A program made the translations under genes and the position numbers. A stretch of DNA of 64,000 nt from Raphanus sativus (lineage: Eukaryota > Streptophyta > Magnoliopsida > Brassicales > Brassicaceae). Location: NCBI RefSeq assembly GCF_000801105.2, contig NC_079515.1, positions 39,875,920-39,939,919 on the forward strand, written 5' to 3'. Below, piece by piece: positions 23,400 to 35,159 of the stretch (position 1 is the stretch's first letter; each line of letters opens with the position of its first letter). The notes under the pieces are model-generated. The model was not told where the DNA came from. It made no database searches and saw only the letters and a program-made list of their open reading frames with translations.

Positions 23400-23743
23400 T
23401 GGGTTGTTAAAGCTAAAGATAGAGAGAAGGGCAAATACATATAAGAAAGAAAGATAAAATGGCTAAAGAAGATTTGGATTTCAAATTCAGTTATACAGAT
23501 TCATATACACAAGTCTGCAGAGATGACTCACCGGTGGTGAGAAGCGACGGCGAAGCGAAGATCTAAAAAGAACAACCTACCTTGGTTGGGCCCAAACAAT
23601 AAGGAAAGAGGGTTTTACAGACATATACAAAAAGGGTAGTATAGTAAAAACATATAACTTTTTCAACTTAAAGTTTCGGTCGTGGTGGTGTGATGCGAGG
23701 GTTTTAGCGCAGTCGAAGCAAGGGGTTGTTCGAAAGTTGAAAG
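23400..23743. promoter_or_regulatory. Bidirectional promoter shared by uL13m and mitochondrial RRF
   Basis: Only 344 bp separate two divergent start codons. A palindromic TGGGCCCA (23587-23594), which is a site II element readable on both strands, lies near the middle. Both products serve mitochondrial translation, so a shared element is reasonable; co-expression is an inference. Confidence 0.65.
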
Positions 23744-25221
23744 ATGGCTATGGCTATGTTCGTGAGACGAGCTGCATCTACTCGAAATGCGATTGCCTTT
23801 CTCAGAATATGCTCTTCCTCCTCCTCCTCTTCCTTAGTTGTTGGCCGCGATTTCTCTCACAAGGCCACCCTCAGAAGAGCTCCAGATTTGGATTTGAGAT
23901 TGCCCAGTAGTTTTCTCAGTCGAGGCTTCGCCAAAGGCAAAAAATCAAGTACGTCACAACAAAAATGATTCTTTTACTAGTCGTTGATTTGAATATGCTT
24001 TACCCTTTCCTTCCTCTTCAGAGGATGATTCTGGAATGGTGGACGTATCTCCGGATATTGGGCCTACCGTCAAAGCCACTGCCACTTCTCAGATGGAGTC
24101 TGCCATTGATGCCTTGTCTCGGGATCTCACTAAACTCAGAACTGGACGTGCTGCTCCAGGTTTTCTTCTTCTTCTTTTTTATTCTTTCTTTGAGTTTTGA
24201 GTTGTACTTATTATTCTCCTCCTCTTGGTGGTTGCAGGAATGCTTGATCATATTGTTGTTGAAACTGGTGGCCTCAAAATGCCTCTCAATCACTTAGCTT
24301 TGGTCTCTGTCCTCGATCCTAAAACTCTCTCTATCAATCCTTACGATCCTGATGTAAGAAACAACCCCCCCTCCTTCCTTGGCCTCAATCTTTCTTTCTT
24401 TCTTAACATAAATTACTCTTATTTTATGTCCATCCCCTCCAACTACTGCATTACATTCTCCTTTCTTACCAGAGAAGACTAGACAAAAAAAGTTTTGCGT
24501 TTTTTCTTACATTTTTTTCTTTCTTTATGCAGACTGTTAAAGAGCTTGAGAAAGCAATTGTCTCATCTCCATTAGGATTAAACCCAAAACTCGATGGCCA
24601 AAGACTTATTGCATCTATCCCTCCGTACCTTCTTCTCTCTCTTATTACATTGTTTTAAACTTACACCCTCGAATCTGACTTGGCCTGTTTTATCTTTTTC
24701 TTTTTGTGGGAGCAGTTTGACCAAGGAGCATGTTCAGGTAAAACATCCTACTCTTGTGTCATTCCTCCGTTTATTGTTTACCCACCACTGAGTTTGATTG
24801 ATGAGCCTTTTACCCTTATAAATTAATGAACCTCCAGGCTATGTGCAAGATTGTAACCAAGTCCAGTGAAGTTGTCAAGCAAAGCATAAGAAGGGCACGT
24901 CAAAAGGTAGACCAACCTTCCATTGAAACTGTCTCTTATCAATCCCAATTCTATTTTATGATCAGAGACATTTTCTCGCCAGGCACTGGACACAATAAAG
25001 AAAGCAGCCTCAGGTCTACCAAAAGATGAAGTGAAAAGGCTGGAGAAGGATGTGAGTTATCTTCTATCTTTTTTCCTGCAGAATGGGTTTCCTTCTTCCG
25101 TTGTTGAAGCATATGTCAACTTTCTTTGTGTTTACAGGTAGAGGAGCTGACGAAGAAGTTTGTAAAGTCAGCAGATGACATGTGCAAGTCCAAAGAGAAT
25201 GAGATCACCACTCAAGCTTGA
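23744..25221 (+). CDS. Mitochondrial ribosome recycling factor
   Basis: Eight exons with consistent phases: 23744-23948, 24022-24159, 24238-24353, 24533-24624, 24716-24737, 24838-24906, 24983-25051, 25138-25221, giving 264 residues. The N-terminus (MAMAMFVRRAASTRNAIAFLR plus a Ser run) is Arg/Ser-rich without acids, as in a mitochondrial presequence. The RRF domain follows: MESAIDALSRDLTKLRTGRA (helix with the conserved LRTGRA), LNHLALVSVLDPKTLSINPYD, IPPLTKEHVQAM and RRARQKALDTIK. RRF, with mitochondrial EF-G2, splits the post-termination ribosome. Position fits At3g01800. Exon 5 is only 22 nt, but it is required to keep the conserved PPLTKEHVQ motif. Confidence 0.92.
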
Positions 25222-26840
25222 TCTCAGTTTCTGCTGAACACATTTAAGCCTTCTTTTACAAAACTACCTTATATAGATGACACAAAGAATTCAATATTTT
25301 TTTTTGAATGTTCAATTTGAGGGTCTTGAACGCAGTTTGACCGGCTGATACACAGGTGCTGACAGGCCCTTCTATAGGGCCTGGAAATGTCCATTTAAAT
25401 TATTGTTCTCTTTCAAATAAGTGGCATGTCTGTTTTCTTTTATAGTGGGATTAGAGTTAACAAAAAAAAAATGATATATTGCTGCTATTTGTAGTTGAAG
25501 AGAACTTTCCAAACTTGATATTCAAGGAAAAGGAGGTTGGAGATGAGTCAATTTTAGTACCAATAAATTTAACATGATATATTTTGGTGGAATTTGTTAC
25601 AACTTACAACACACTTCTCTAATCATATTTGTAGTGAGAGCAAAGAATAATCCAACGATTAATTTCTTAAGAAAGTATCCAATTATGTAACAAGCTCATC
25701 TCAACATCCCAATAACTCAATGCTTTTAAAACTTCATACATGGTATCCAGTTCCATCTCTTCTTCAACGGAAAAAAACTAAGAAAAAGAAACCGTCTTCA
25801 CCTACCACACAATCTCTTATTATTTATTATTTAGCTGCATTTAACTAATGCATTTTTTAAACTATGAATAAAATGTTGGTGCCGTATAGTTAGTTTGTCG
25901 GCAAAAGGATATAGACGTACGTGTATACATATGGTTCCTAACAAGAAAAGGAAAAAAAGATTTAAGACATAATAGTATCCAGTTTCGCCCACTCGCATTT
26001 ATGTCGGAGAAGAAGGAAAAAGACAGAGTTATAAGGTTTTATTCGAAAACGCGCGAGAAAAGCGCGTTGAAACTCACTTTTAATCCCATGAGAAACAGAA
26101 CCGGGTATCCTCGAAACGTCGTCGTTTGAATGGATCTTTGCACGACCAAACTCCTTTGAAAAAAAGAAGAAAATTCAGTTTCAGATAGTTAAAAAAAAAT
26201 GAAATTATTCGTTTTTTTTCTCTGTATTTTGGCATCATAATTGTTTATTTTATTGTTTCTATCGCTAGTTTTGCTTCTCTATAGATTCTACATTCTCTGT
26301 CAGTGGCTCATATCCTCTAATCAACAACAAAAACGCACACAAGAATAAAAAGGAAACAAGAAAAAAAGCTATAAAAATCGGAAAGAAGAAGAAGAAGAAG
26401 AAGAAGAAGAAGAAGAAGAAGAAGAAGAAGAAGAAGAAGAGGAGGAACAAGTATTCACATTTTCGTCGCTGCACTTGTTGGGTATTCTCTAATCACTTTG
26501 ACGACTCCTTAATAGTGTTCTCGCGAATGCTCTCTGCATATTACATTTGACTGCTTTTATTTGCTATATAACTTTCTCTCTGTTGGTTGATTGGATCTGG
26601 TGTGAGATAATGCAAACAAAGAAAATCTCTACTTGTGGAATTTTGGATCTTGATCATGATAGTATACTGTCTTATGTTGGTTAATGCATTGTCTAAACAT
26701 GTAAAGGGCTTCGCTAGTTTAATTTCTCACATTTATAAAAGAAAAAAAAAAGGTTGAATAGGCGAAGCTTTCTAGAGTTGTTGAAAATCCAAAACATCTT
26801 GATTGATTCATAATAGTATAAACAGTTTGATAGGCAAAAA
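25222..26840. other. Intergenic spacer and promoter of the NT-C2 gene
   Basis: The RRF 3' UTR is followed by AT-rich spacer. A GC-rich inverted motif (CGCGCG...CGCG, about 26050-26068) and the (GAA)n tract lie in the presumed promoter or 5' UTR of the downstream gene. A 5'-UTR intron between the GAA tract and 26841 is possible but not proven. Confidence 0.4.
26384..26441. repeat. (GAA)n microsatellite, about 19 copies
   Basis: A near-perfect AAG/GAA tract 400 bp upstream of the NT-C2 gene. Read on the minus strand it gives a spurious poly-Phe frame. Confidence 0.95.
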
Positions 26841-29800
26841 ATGGTTTTGGGGCTAAACTCGAAGAACAGAAGAGGCTCTTCCTCCTCCTCCTCCTCCATA
26901 CAAGTTGATTACATGATCCACATTCATGACATCAAGCCTTGGCCACCGTCTCAGTCCCTTAGATCACTGCGCTCCGTTGTAATTCAATGGGAGAATGGTG
27001 AGCGCAACTCTGGGACAACAAATGTGGTTGCTCCTTCTCTTGGATCTGTCATTGGCGAAGGCAAAATCGAATTCAACCACTCCTTTAAGCTTCCTGTAAC
27101 CTTGTTGAAAGATGCGTCTCGGAACAAGGTGGGGAGTGATGTTGTTTTCTTCAAGAACGTCCTGGAGCTCAACTTATACGAGCCTCGCCGAGAGAAAACA
27201 CATCAGCTCTTGGCTACTGCCACCCTTGATTTGGCGGAATACGGCATTGTGAAAGACACCCTGAGCTTGACTGCTCCAATGAACAGTAAAAGAAGCTACC
27301 GGAACACCACTCAGCCTGTTCTGCACCTCTCTATTCAACCTTTCCGTGCCCCTTCTAGGAACAGCTCCAAGGACGGTGGTGAATCTGTATCTGCCTTAAT
27401 GAACGAGGAATACGATAAGGAAGCTGAGATTGCTTCCATCACAGACGATGACATTTCCTCCCACTCCTCCTTGACGGTTTCATCTTCCACTTTGGAGTCT
27501 AATGCTGCTTTCTCTCTGCCAGCTGAAGAGGTAACCAATCTAAAGATGTTTCCATTTTCTTTTGTGGAATGTCTCTAAATGGTCCTCTCATATGTCTTAT
27601 TTACAGGAAGAACATGAGAACAAGAGATCAGAATCAGCATCTCAAGGAGAAACTGCTGACCAGATTCCCTCCTCAGTTGATCTATCCTCTGTGTTTAATC
27701 TCCTTTCTGATTCTGCACCCAACACTTGCGGTCAGGGAGAGACCAACTCTATTATGCCTTTACAAACGGATGATCACAACAACTCCGTAAATGCCTCGCC
27801 TCCTCGAGCTTCTGAATCTAGTCAACAAGGTTTGGTGAGTGATGAGGAATCAGAGAGTAGAGTTGAGAAATCAAGAAAGGTGAAGTCTGTTAGGTCATCC
27901 CTGGAAAGAAAAGAAGCAAAGGTGTTTCCACGGGGGGAGACGACCACTTTGGAGAGAAAAGTCAAGGACTTGGAAAGTAGAGTAAAGAAGCTTGAAGGTG
28001 AGCTAAGTGAGGCTGCAGGCATTGAAGCAGCGCTCTACTCAGTGGTTGCAGAGCATGCAAGCTCATCAGCTAAAGTCCATGCGCCTGCTAGACGTCTTTT
28101 GAGGCTCTATCTTCATGCTTGTAGACAAAACCATAGAAGGGCTAATGCTGCTAAAAGTGCTGTCTCCGGGTTGGTTATTGTCGCCAAAGCCTGCGGGAAC
28201 GATGTCCCTAGGTAAATGTATGCTGGCTGATACAACTTCTTGTAGATTTTTTTTTTTTTTTTTTTAAAAAACAATAATAATGAAAAACTAGTTTGGATCG
28301 CAGATTGACATATTGGTTGTCAAACACGATCATTCTGAGGGCGATCATAAGTGATAAAACAAGTGTAGAAGAAGAAGAGGAACTGCCTGTTTCTGTTTCT
28401 GCTGGTCCTGGTCCAAGGAGAAGTAAGACAGAGTCGGAGAAACAAGGATCATCCTTGACGTGGAAAGATTCTTCCCTAAGCAAAAAGGAGGAGAATGGTG
28501 GATGGGATGGCCCTAGAACATTTATAACAGCCCTTGAGAAAGTGGAAGCTTGGATCTTTTCACGCGTTGTTGAATCCATATGGTGGCAGGTACTGCTCTG
28601 TTAGCTTATGTTTTCTCTGCCTTACCACGCAAAATTATAATACAAAATGCTTCAAATGTGATTGCAGACTTTGACACCGCGTATGCAGTCTTCGGCAGCG
28701 AATGGTTCAGGCTCAAAGAAAAACTATGGTAGAAGTCGGAGTTGGGTGAACCAGGAACAAGGTGACTTCTCACTAGAGCTTTGGAAAAAGGCTTTCAGAG
28801 ATGCACACGAGCGTTTATGCCCTCTGCGAGCTAGTGGCCATGAATGTGGTTGTTTGCCCGTCCCTGCCCGTCTGGTAATCAATTCCCTCCCCCCCCCCGC
28901 GTTTTAGAGTGAGTGTACCCTCCAACTAACTCTCACGTCCCACCACATTCCTCTGTAATGCAGATAATGGAACAGTGCGTGGCTCGGCTGGATGTCGCAA
29001 TGTTCAATGCTATACTTCGTGATTCTGATGAAAACTTCCCTACAGACCCTGTCTCTGATCCCATTGCTGACTCCAGGGTCTTGCCTATTCCTTGTTCAAT
29101 TACAAGTTTCGGTTCTGGTGCCCTCCTGAAAAACTCGATAGGAAACTGGTCCAGGTGGCTCACTGATTTATTCGGCATCGATGATGATGACCAAGAGAAT
29201 AGCTACGTTGGTACTGCACCTTTCAAGACTTTTATTCTTCTCAAAGCCTTAAGCGATCTAATGATGCTTCCAAAAGATATGCTCTTCGACACTTGTGTTA
29301 GAAAAGAGGTAAGCAAATATGAATATGCAACTTTCCTTTTTCTTTTTTTTCTTCTAAAACTTCAATTTTGTCTTTTCATTATTGATTCTATATCTCTCGT
29401 CATTGTGAAGGTTTGCCCAATGTTTGGTGCACCGTTGATCAAGAGAGTCTTGAATCATTTTGTCCCCGATGAGTTTTGCCCTGACCCAGTTCCTGTTGCT
29501 CTACTCGAAGCTCTTGAATCACAGGTGAGGCTCACTCCTTCTTTTAATCCAAAGTCAGTCTACTAACAGAAACGCCCCTTGTAGGAGGGAGAAGAGAAGG
29601 CTATGATCACAAGCTATCCATGTACGGCACCTCCTCCTGTCTACTCTCCACCTTCAGGGACTTCAATATCCACTATCATTGGAGACTTTGGACAGCCTCA
29701 AGCTCCTCCTCACCTATGCCGAATCAGGTCTTCGGTTACAAGAAAAGCCTACACAAGCGACGACGAGCTTGATGAGCTGAGTTCACCGTTGGCTGTTGTC

Positions 29801-29899
29801 CTTCTTCAACATGCGGATTCTAACAAGGTCAATAATTTGGGTGCAGATGAGACAGTCAGGTATCAACTTCTCAGGGAGTGTTGGACCAACGGGGACTGA
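26841..29899 (+). CDS. NT-type C2 domain (EEIG1/EHBP1) protein, At3g01810-like
   Basis: Seven exons in phase: 26841-27530, 27607-28211, 28304-28589, 28668-28874, 28964-29308, 29411-29524, 29585-29899, giving 853 residues. The first 160 residues form an N-terminal C2 domain (VDYMIHIHDIKPWPPSQSLRSLRSVVIQWENG, ending in LHLSIQPF), known from EEIG1/EHBP1 and plant PMI1-type proteins. A Ser/Glu-rich linker and a coiled coil (LERKVKDLESRVKKLEGELSEA) follow. The second half is a dilute/myosin-V-tail-like helical region (SVVAEHASSSAKVHAPARRLLRLYLHAC, then ALSDLMMLPKDML and KRVLNHFVPDEFCPDPVPVALLEAL). Plant relatives attach to membranes or organelles and may link them to actin. For this member the role is unknown. 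Confidence 0.88.
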
Positions 29900-30334
29900 C
29901 CAGACATTGATGTGTGTTTTCTGTTTCAATTGTGACTTCTGAAGGTATTATTATGTGTCTTTGCCAGTTCCTTGTTTGGTGTTGCTATGTATAGAGAATG
30001 TAGCCCGAAATTTAATTAACAGAAGTCACAGACATAGACGTATCAAGTGAAGCAAATCTAGACTTGTTAATTAACAAATGCCAATCATTGACAATATTTG
30101 GTTATAGGGAAATTATTACACTCTATATATTTATAGACTCATTACAAGCTTTATGTGTTTCATCCTCATCACTTTTGGAGATCTCTCGCAAAACTTTTTG
30201 AGTTGCATATATATTGTGAAAGCAAAAGAAAAATCAGGTAGTGCCCGACCGAGACACACAGTCCCATCAAAAATGAAAAGAAAAGGATCAAAATTTATAA
30301 AGCAAAGCTTAGACGATGCTTGTGTTCATCGTCA
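29900..30334. other. Convergent 3' spacer between the NT-C2 gene and the adenylate-kinase-like gene
   Basis: Tail-to-tail spacer with the 3' UTRs of both genes. An open frame at 30153-30437 on the plus strand only mirrors the last exon of the minus-strand gene. Confidence 0.5.
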
Positions 30335-31607
30335 TCACAGAGTCAGCTTCTGTGAAGTCGCCAAATTAGCCTGCTTCAGATGCAAGGCTAACAATAAGCC
30401 CTGCCATGTTTCTGCTGATGTAGCACCGCCGACATGAAAGTCCAGAAGTTTCCTCTGCTTTCTGTAGTAATCTTCCAGGGGCTTCACCTGATAAGATTAA
30501 AATTTTTAGTTGAAACAATCATCTAACTAACTAGATGTACAAAAAATAATAAGACAAGGATCAAAAAGCAGAGCAAGAGTTACCTCCTCAGCGTAGACAC
30601 TCAGGCTCTCCCTCCGGGCTTTGATTGCAACAGATGAGTGTAAGATAGAGCCGAGGAACTCCTGGGGAGGTAGAGGTGTTTCGCTAAGAGCAGATCGGTT
30701 TACCAGATGGTCCTCAGAGCATTTAAGATTCACAACGAGGTCAATATGAGCGATTTGATCAAGAGTTTCCTGCGGGGAAAAAAGGTGTGAGCAATCACAG
30801 TGGAAAACAAATGTTCTTTTTGGAGGCCAAAGCGTGAGAAACTCTACAATAAAAGAAGAGTGAAAACTCACGGCTTGATGAAGAGTGCGGGGAATGCCAT
30901 CGAGAATGAAACCTGATTCTCCCCTTGCATAGCCTTCTTCAAGGCGCTTTGATAGCAGAGCAAACACAAGACCCTTGGGAACATGCTTTCCTTCATTAAC
31001 AGAACTAGCAATCTGTGTATTGTATAGACCAGACAAGAGAAATAAATAACTTAACCATGAAATGAAGAAACACTTTGCCAAAAACAGGAATGATAAATAA
31101 GGAACAAAACATTTAAAGCCATTAAGTAACAAACAATATACTACATGACAAATTAAAATCCTAATTAAACCCATATCTACTCTCTATTGAAATCGTAATT
31201 AAAACAAAAAAAAGAATGATAATCCTAAGTCCTAACAAACAAACAATAATAATGTGAGAGATGAGAAGAGACACCTGCTTGTAGAGAGAAGATGTAGGGC
31301 TTAGCTCTTGACGGACCAGCGATCCCATCGAAATGTGAGCAACTTCAAGAAGGCTTGAGAGCCTCTCTGCGAAGACGTGTCTCCATGCTCCCGGCGCCCC
31401 CATCACCACCCATTGGACTCCCCTCTCCGTCCCATACCTCTCTAAATCCAGTTTCGGCTCCTCCAAACGCCGATTGCCACCGTACAGGTACTCCTCGTCA
31501 TCGGAGTCGTAGTCAAACGCCACTGCCGCCGATGATCCGAACGATCGGCGCGTCGCTACGAGCCTTGAAAGCGGCAAAACTCCTCTCACGCGGCTCAGCC
31601 ATGCCAT
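30335..31607 (-). CDS. Adenylate-kinase-like protein with degenerate P-loop
   Basis: Four minus-strand exons in coding order: 31607-31275, 31012-30872, 30769-30584, 30487-30335, giving 270 residues. The first 25 residues (MAWLSRVRGVLPLSRLVATRRSFG) look like a mitochondrial presequence. The fold is that of adenylate kinase: HISMGSLVRQEL (AMP-binding helix), SGFILDGIPRTLHQAETLDQ (normally GFPRT) and DLVVNLKCSEDHLVNR. The P-loop reads GAPGAWRHVFAERL, where active enzymes have GxPGxGKGT, so the ATP-binding Lys is missing. The LID loop is short. From memory, Arabidopsis At3g01820 has the same change, so it is old rather than a local break. Loss of catalysis is an inference. Confidence 0.85.
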
Positions 31608-32314
31608 GCTGATTGATTGGTGAAGGAGTGGCGGCGGATTCAGAGAGGAGAGAGAGAGAGAGAATAGCAGCCGACTCTGTGGAGGTTTAACAAGAAACAG
31701 ATGGGACTCTCTCTCTCTCTCTCTCTCTCTTAACTGCCCCTCCCTTTTTCACTAATCCACCGATATTGCCACTCACTGAGTCACAACTGCATCTTGGTTC
31801 AAGTAATAACAAAGCCATATATATGCTCGGCCCTAAGCCCATTACTATAGGCCCAACTGTATTCAACGATCCATCCAAAATCTCAACGTATACCACCAAC
31901 CCCAAACATTACAAAATCTATTCACATGATGTAAGACCTTGCTCACCATCACGAAAGAAGGAGACTAAGAATAGTCTAAGTCAACGGAATCTTCCTTGCA
32001 AATTCTTTATACAAAGAAAATATTGGGAAAACTTGTCAACTTAGGAATTAAAAGCCGCGGGAACTAAGTGTGTCTCTTGTCCTTTGAAGCGCCGTAAAGA
32101 AACTCCAGACCACATATGTAAACGTACGGTCCAATAATATAATTAACATGTTTCTTTCTTTGATATGGTTTTTCAACGTTTATCAAACCTCCCCTGCTCC
32201 AATCTTCTATAAGTATTCCACCATTTCTATTAGTGCCCTCATAGCTCCAAGGATATAATTAATAATCCATAGTCTTTTTTTTTTCCTTCTCTCAACTCTT
32301 ATTTGATCTTATAT
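31608..32314. promoter_or_regulatory. Divergent promoter region, adenylate-kinase-like gene (-) and CML40 (+)
   Basis: A 707-bp head-to-head spacer. A (TC)n tract of about 20 bp at 31709-31730 and GGCCCA near 31850 (site II) lie on the kinase side. TATAAGT at 32208-32214 lies about 105 bp before the CML40 ATG and is its probable TATA box. Confidence 0.5.
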
Positions 32315-32737
32315 ATGAAGAGCAAGAACGTTACAAAACGTGAAGAGTATCAAAGGGTATTTAGTTGCTTTGACAAGAGTCAACAAGGGAATGTTTCTGT
32401 TTCCACCATCGAAAGATGTGTGGATGCTATTAAATCCGGGGAAAAAGCTGTACCAGAAGAAGAGCCAACTGATACACATACTCATAAATCCTTGGGACTC
32501 GAGGAGTTTGTGAAGCTGGTGGAAGAAGGAGACGAGGAAGACAAGGAGAATGACTTGAAGCAAGCTTTCAAAATGTATGAAGAGAGTGAAGGCATCACAC
32601 CTAAAAGTTTAAAGAGGATGCTAAGTTTGTTGGGGGAGTCCAAAAGCCTTGAGGAATGCGAGGTTATGATTTCGCAATTTGATATTAATAGGGATGGAAT
32701 TATTAACTTCGATGAGTTTAGAGTTATGATGCAGTAA
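32315..32737 (+). CDS. CML40: Calmodulin-like protein CML40
   Basis: A single exon of 140 residues. I place the start at the ATG at 32315 ([12 protein letters not shown]), not at the upstream in-frame TTG. The C-terminal EF-hand ([14 protein letters not shown]) keeps the canonical D-x-N-x-D-G-x-I-x-x-x-E loop and should bind calcium. The first hand ([13 protein letters not shown]) lacks the acidic residue at position 12. The middle is Glu-rich and degenerate ([37 protein letters not shown]), so it is a divergent calcium sensor with one good site. Position fits At3g01830/CML40. Members of this group respond to stress and pathogens; that is family knowledge. Confidence 0.82.
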   Translation: MKSKNVTKREEYQRVFSCFDKSQQGNVSVSTIERCVDAIKSGEKAVPEEEPTDTHTHKSLGLEEFVKLVEEGDEEDKENDLKQAFKMYEESEGITPKSLKRMLSLLGESKSLEECEVMISQFDINRDGIINFDEFRVMMQ

Positions 32738-33192
32738 TATATATACGGTTTACACAAACTAGCTACCTTTCTTTACCAAATGATCGTAAGAACTCACAGA
32801 AATCAAATGCAATAGTCAATTCATCCATCCCTTACATACAAAATACAATATTGACATCCCAAACTTTACCTCTGAGGATGAGGAACTATGGACCGGGTTA
32901 CGATTGACCTGACCCATTAAGTCTGGCCCAAATGAGATATTTATCGTATGATCCATTAGTTATGGACAATTGGATGAAATATAATATTTGTTTTACGAAG
33001 CAAAGTTAAATCAAATGTGAGAGGGGGACGTACAATTTCATGCGGCATGACATAGAACGACAAGATATAAGGAGTCAAAAACAAAATAGTATATATTAAA
33101 ACAACAATCAAGATTAGATAAAATAAATAAAGTGTGGGGGAGCCCATATCATAATGTTAGGAGGACCAATACGAAGAGGCCATAATAAATTA

Positions 33193-34926
33193 TCTTTATA
33201 TATATAAAGTAGGCTTTTTTATCTCCTTGGGGGGAAAAATGCCATGTGGCATTTTCTTTAACCATTAAAACATTTTCTCAATTTATATTTAATGGGTTTT
33301 AATTGGTGTTAATTGTGAAAGGCATTGAATTTTTAAACTTTCTTTCATAAATGTCCACGAGTTTATAACAGTGTTTTGAATCCGATCCGGATCCGCGGTT
33401 GAACCGGTAGATTTGGTGACCCAATGTAAATCAGATTTTTTTTTGTCAGCAAAATTTAATTCATATTAATCGGATTTAGGTTTTGTAAAAGATCCAAAAT
33501 TTAAGAACCAAAGAAAAAATATTTGATGGAATTGTAGTATTTTATAAAACTATTATTTTGATGTTTAAAAAACATTTTAAAATATTAAATTTAGTTTTTA
33601 TATATTTATTTTCATTGCTAATATATTATTATATAATAAATTTAATTTATATTAATCAGCGGTTGATCATTTGACCCAACGACCCGGTAAATCGTCTGGT
33701 TTAGTATCCGAATCAAATTTCAAAACATTGCTTCACAGGGTTTCTTAGAATTTTATGTTGACGATGGAGAATAGGACCTCTACGATTCTTCTTCTTTAAC
33801 ACAATCGACGTAACCGTTCATGAATCTAGAAATCCCACTTATCCCACTCATCCCACTCTCTCATATTGAATATTTATTTAATTCATGCTTCCTTAGCTTC
33901 ATTGCCTATGTATAGACGGTGTGAGAGCTCGGGTGGAAATCCCTTTACTTTTTCCATTTCAGATCATGTCGAAGTCCCAGTTTCATTGTTCAGAGTTAAA
34001 GACAAGCCGGTATAGAGATGTTGTTAAGACTAGGATACAACAATTTTGGCAAGCCTGAAATGTTAAGAAAGAGGCAAGCTGTTGGGGTTGATATGTTGTT
34101 GCTTGATGGAAAGATAAGAAGATTTGGTGAAATGTTCCACTCCGGTTAAAACAGAATTTGTCCATTAAATAGAGGAGTTTACCAAACATTTGTATTTTTT
34201 AGCTAAGAAAATATATTTAAATTTATCAAGATTCGTTGATATTTGCAAATAAGGGTAGACAAACAAGAATTTCGTTAACAGACGGACATAATCTTCCATT
34301 ATAACAAAATTAATATAGAAAATAAATTTATATTTCTTATTTTAAAATACATATTTTTAGAGGCCTTCAAACTAAACTAACACATACAACTCGCACCTCC
34401 ATATTTTAAAAATAAACGTGGTAATCTGAAAAGTATATATTAATACTCATCAATTAGTTTACCAAAAATTGATACTTCACCCTTATTTTTTTTATAAAAT
34501 TTATAAAATATGAAACTTATTCTATCTTTCTATTCTCTGAACTACATATATTAGTACAAGTTTAATAGGTCATAAGTATTCTAATAATTAATAATATAAG
34601 TATGTTCTCTAAATAAAATGTCAACTTTGCTTTATTTCTAACTAAATTAACTTTGTTACGACTATCATCTTTTTATTCTATTTTTATTAAATCAATTAGT
34701 AACAGCCACTTATGTTATTTCTCTTTGAACTAAACAATTTCAAACAAAGTAATATACTACGTTCGTTAACCACTATCAAAAATATTAGAAAAATATCATT
34801 TTCTTTTAACATATTTTCATTTTCATATTTTTAACATATTTTCTTTACTAAGATCATATAATAAATTATAAATTCATGTAAGAATAAAACATACACACCC
34901 GGCGCGTAGCGCCGGAAAACCAATAG
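33193..34926 (+). mobile_element. Degenerate non-autonomous Helitron with RPA fragment
   Basis: The left end is TCTTTATATATATAAAGTAGG (starting at 33193), matching the TC...TATATAAAGTAGG start I know from Brassicaceae Helitrons. The right end has a perfect GC-rich hairpin (CCGGCGC-GTA-GCGCCGG, 34899-34915), eleven bases before ATAG, which is one change from the CTAG-type terminus. The flanking bases are A (33192) and T (34927), the expected A|T target with no duplication. The interior carries a decayed replication-protein-A-like fragment. An inverted copy of much of the interior lies at 58810-59880. Confidence 0.75.
33966..34115 (+). pseudogene. Decayed RPA70-like (DUF223) fragment inside the Helitron
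   Basis: ATG at 33966 opens a short frame (SELKTSRYRDVV, then IQQFWQA) that stops with TGA at 34056-34058. After a frame change the next bases read NVKK and, further on, GVDMLLLD. Together these are the LLRFWEARN-VKKGGEL-GVDMLLLD order of plant RPA1-like OB-fold genes carried by Helitrons. It is non-functional through a stop and a frameshift. Confidence 0.65.
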
Positions 34927-35159
34927 TATGAAAATAAACAAGACAATTAAGACACTTACCAAATCGAAACTGCTCTTTTTTTCATACCAATTAACTTGGC
35001 TTTGAAGCCCTCTCTTTGCTTCTTCATCTTCCTTCCTTCCTTCTCTCTCTCTGTGCCTTTTAGATTCTCTAAACTCATTCCCCCCGCCCTCTCCTAACCC
35101 AAACATCATTCTTGTTCTCTGTGCTGAGGACACACGCGCGTACACGAGTTAGTCTTCAG

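Noticed and set aside
26265..26474. Minus-strand poly-Phe open frame
   Set aside because: It is only the translation of the (GAA)n microsatellite.
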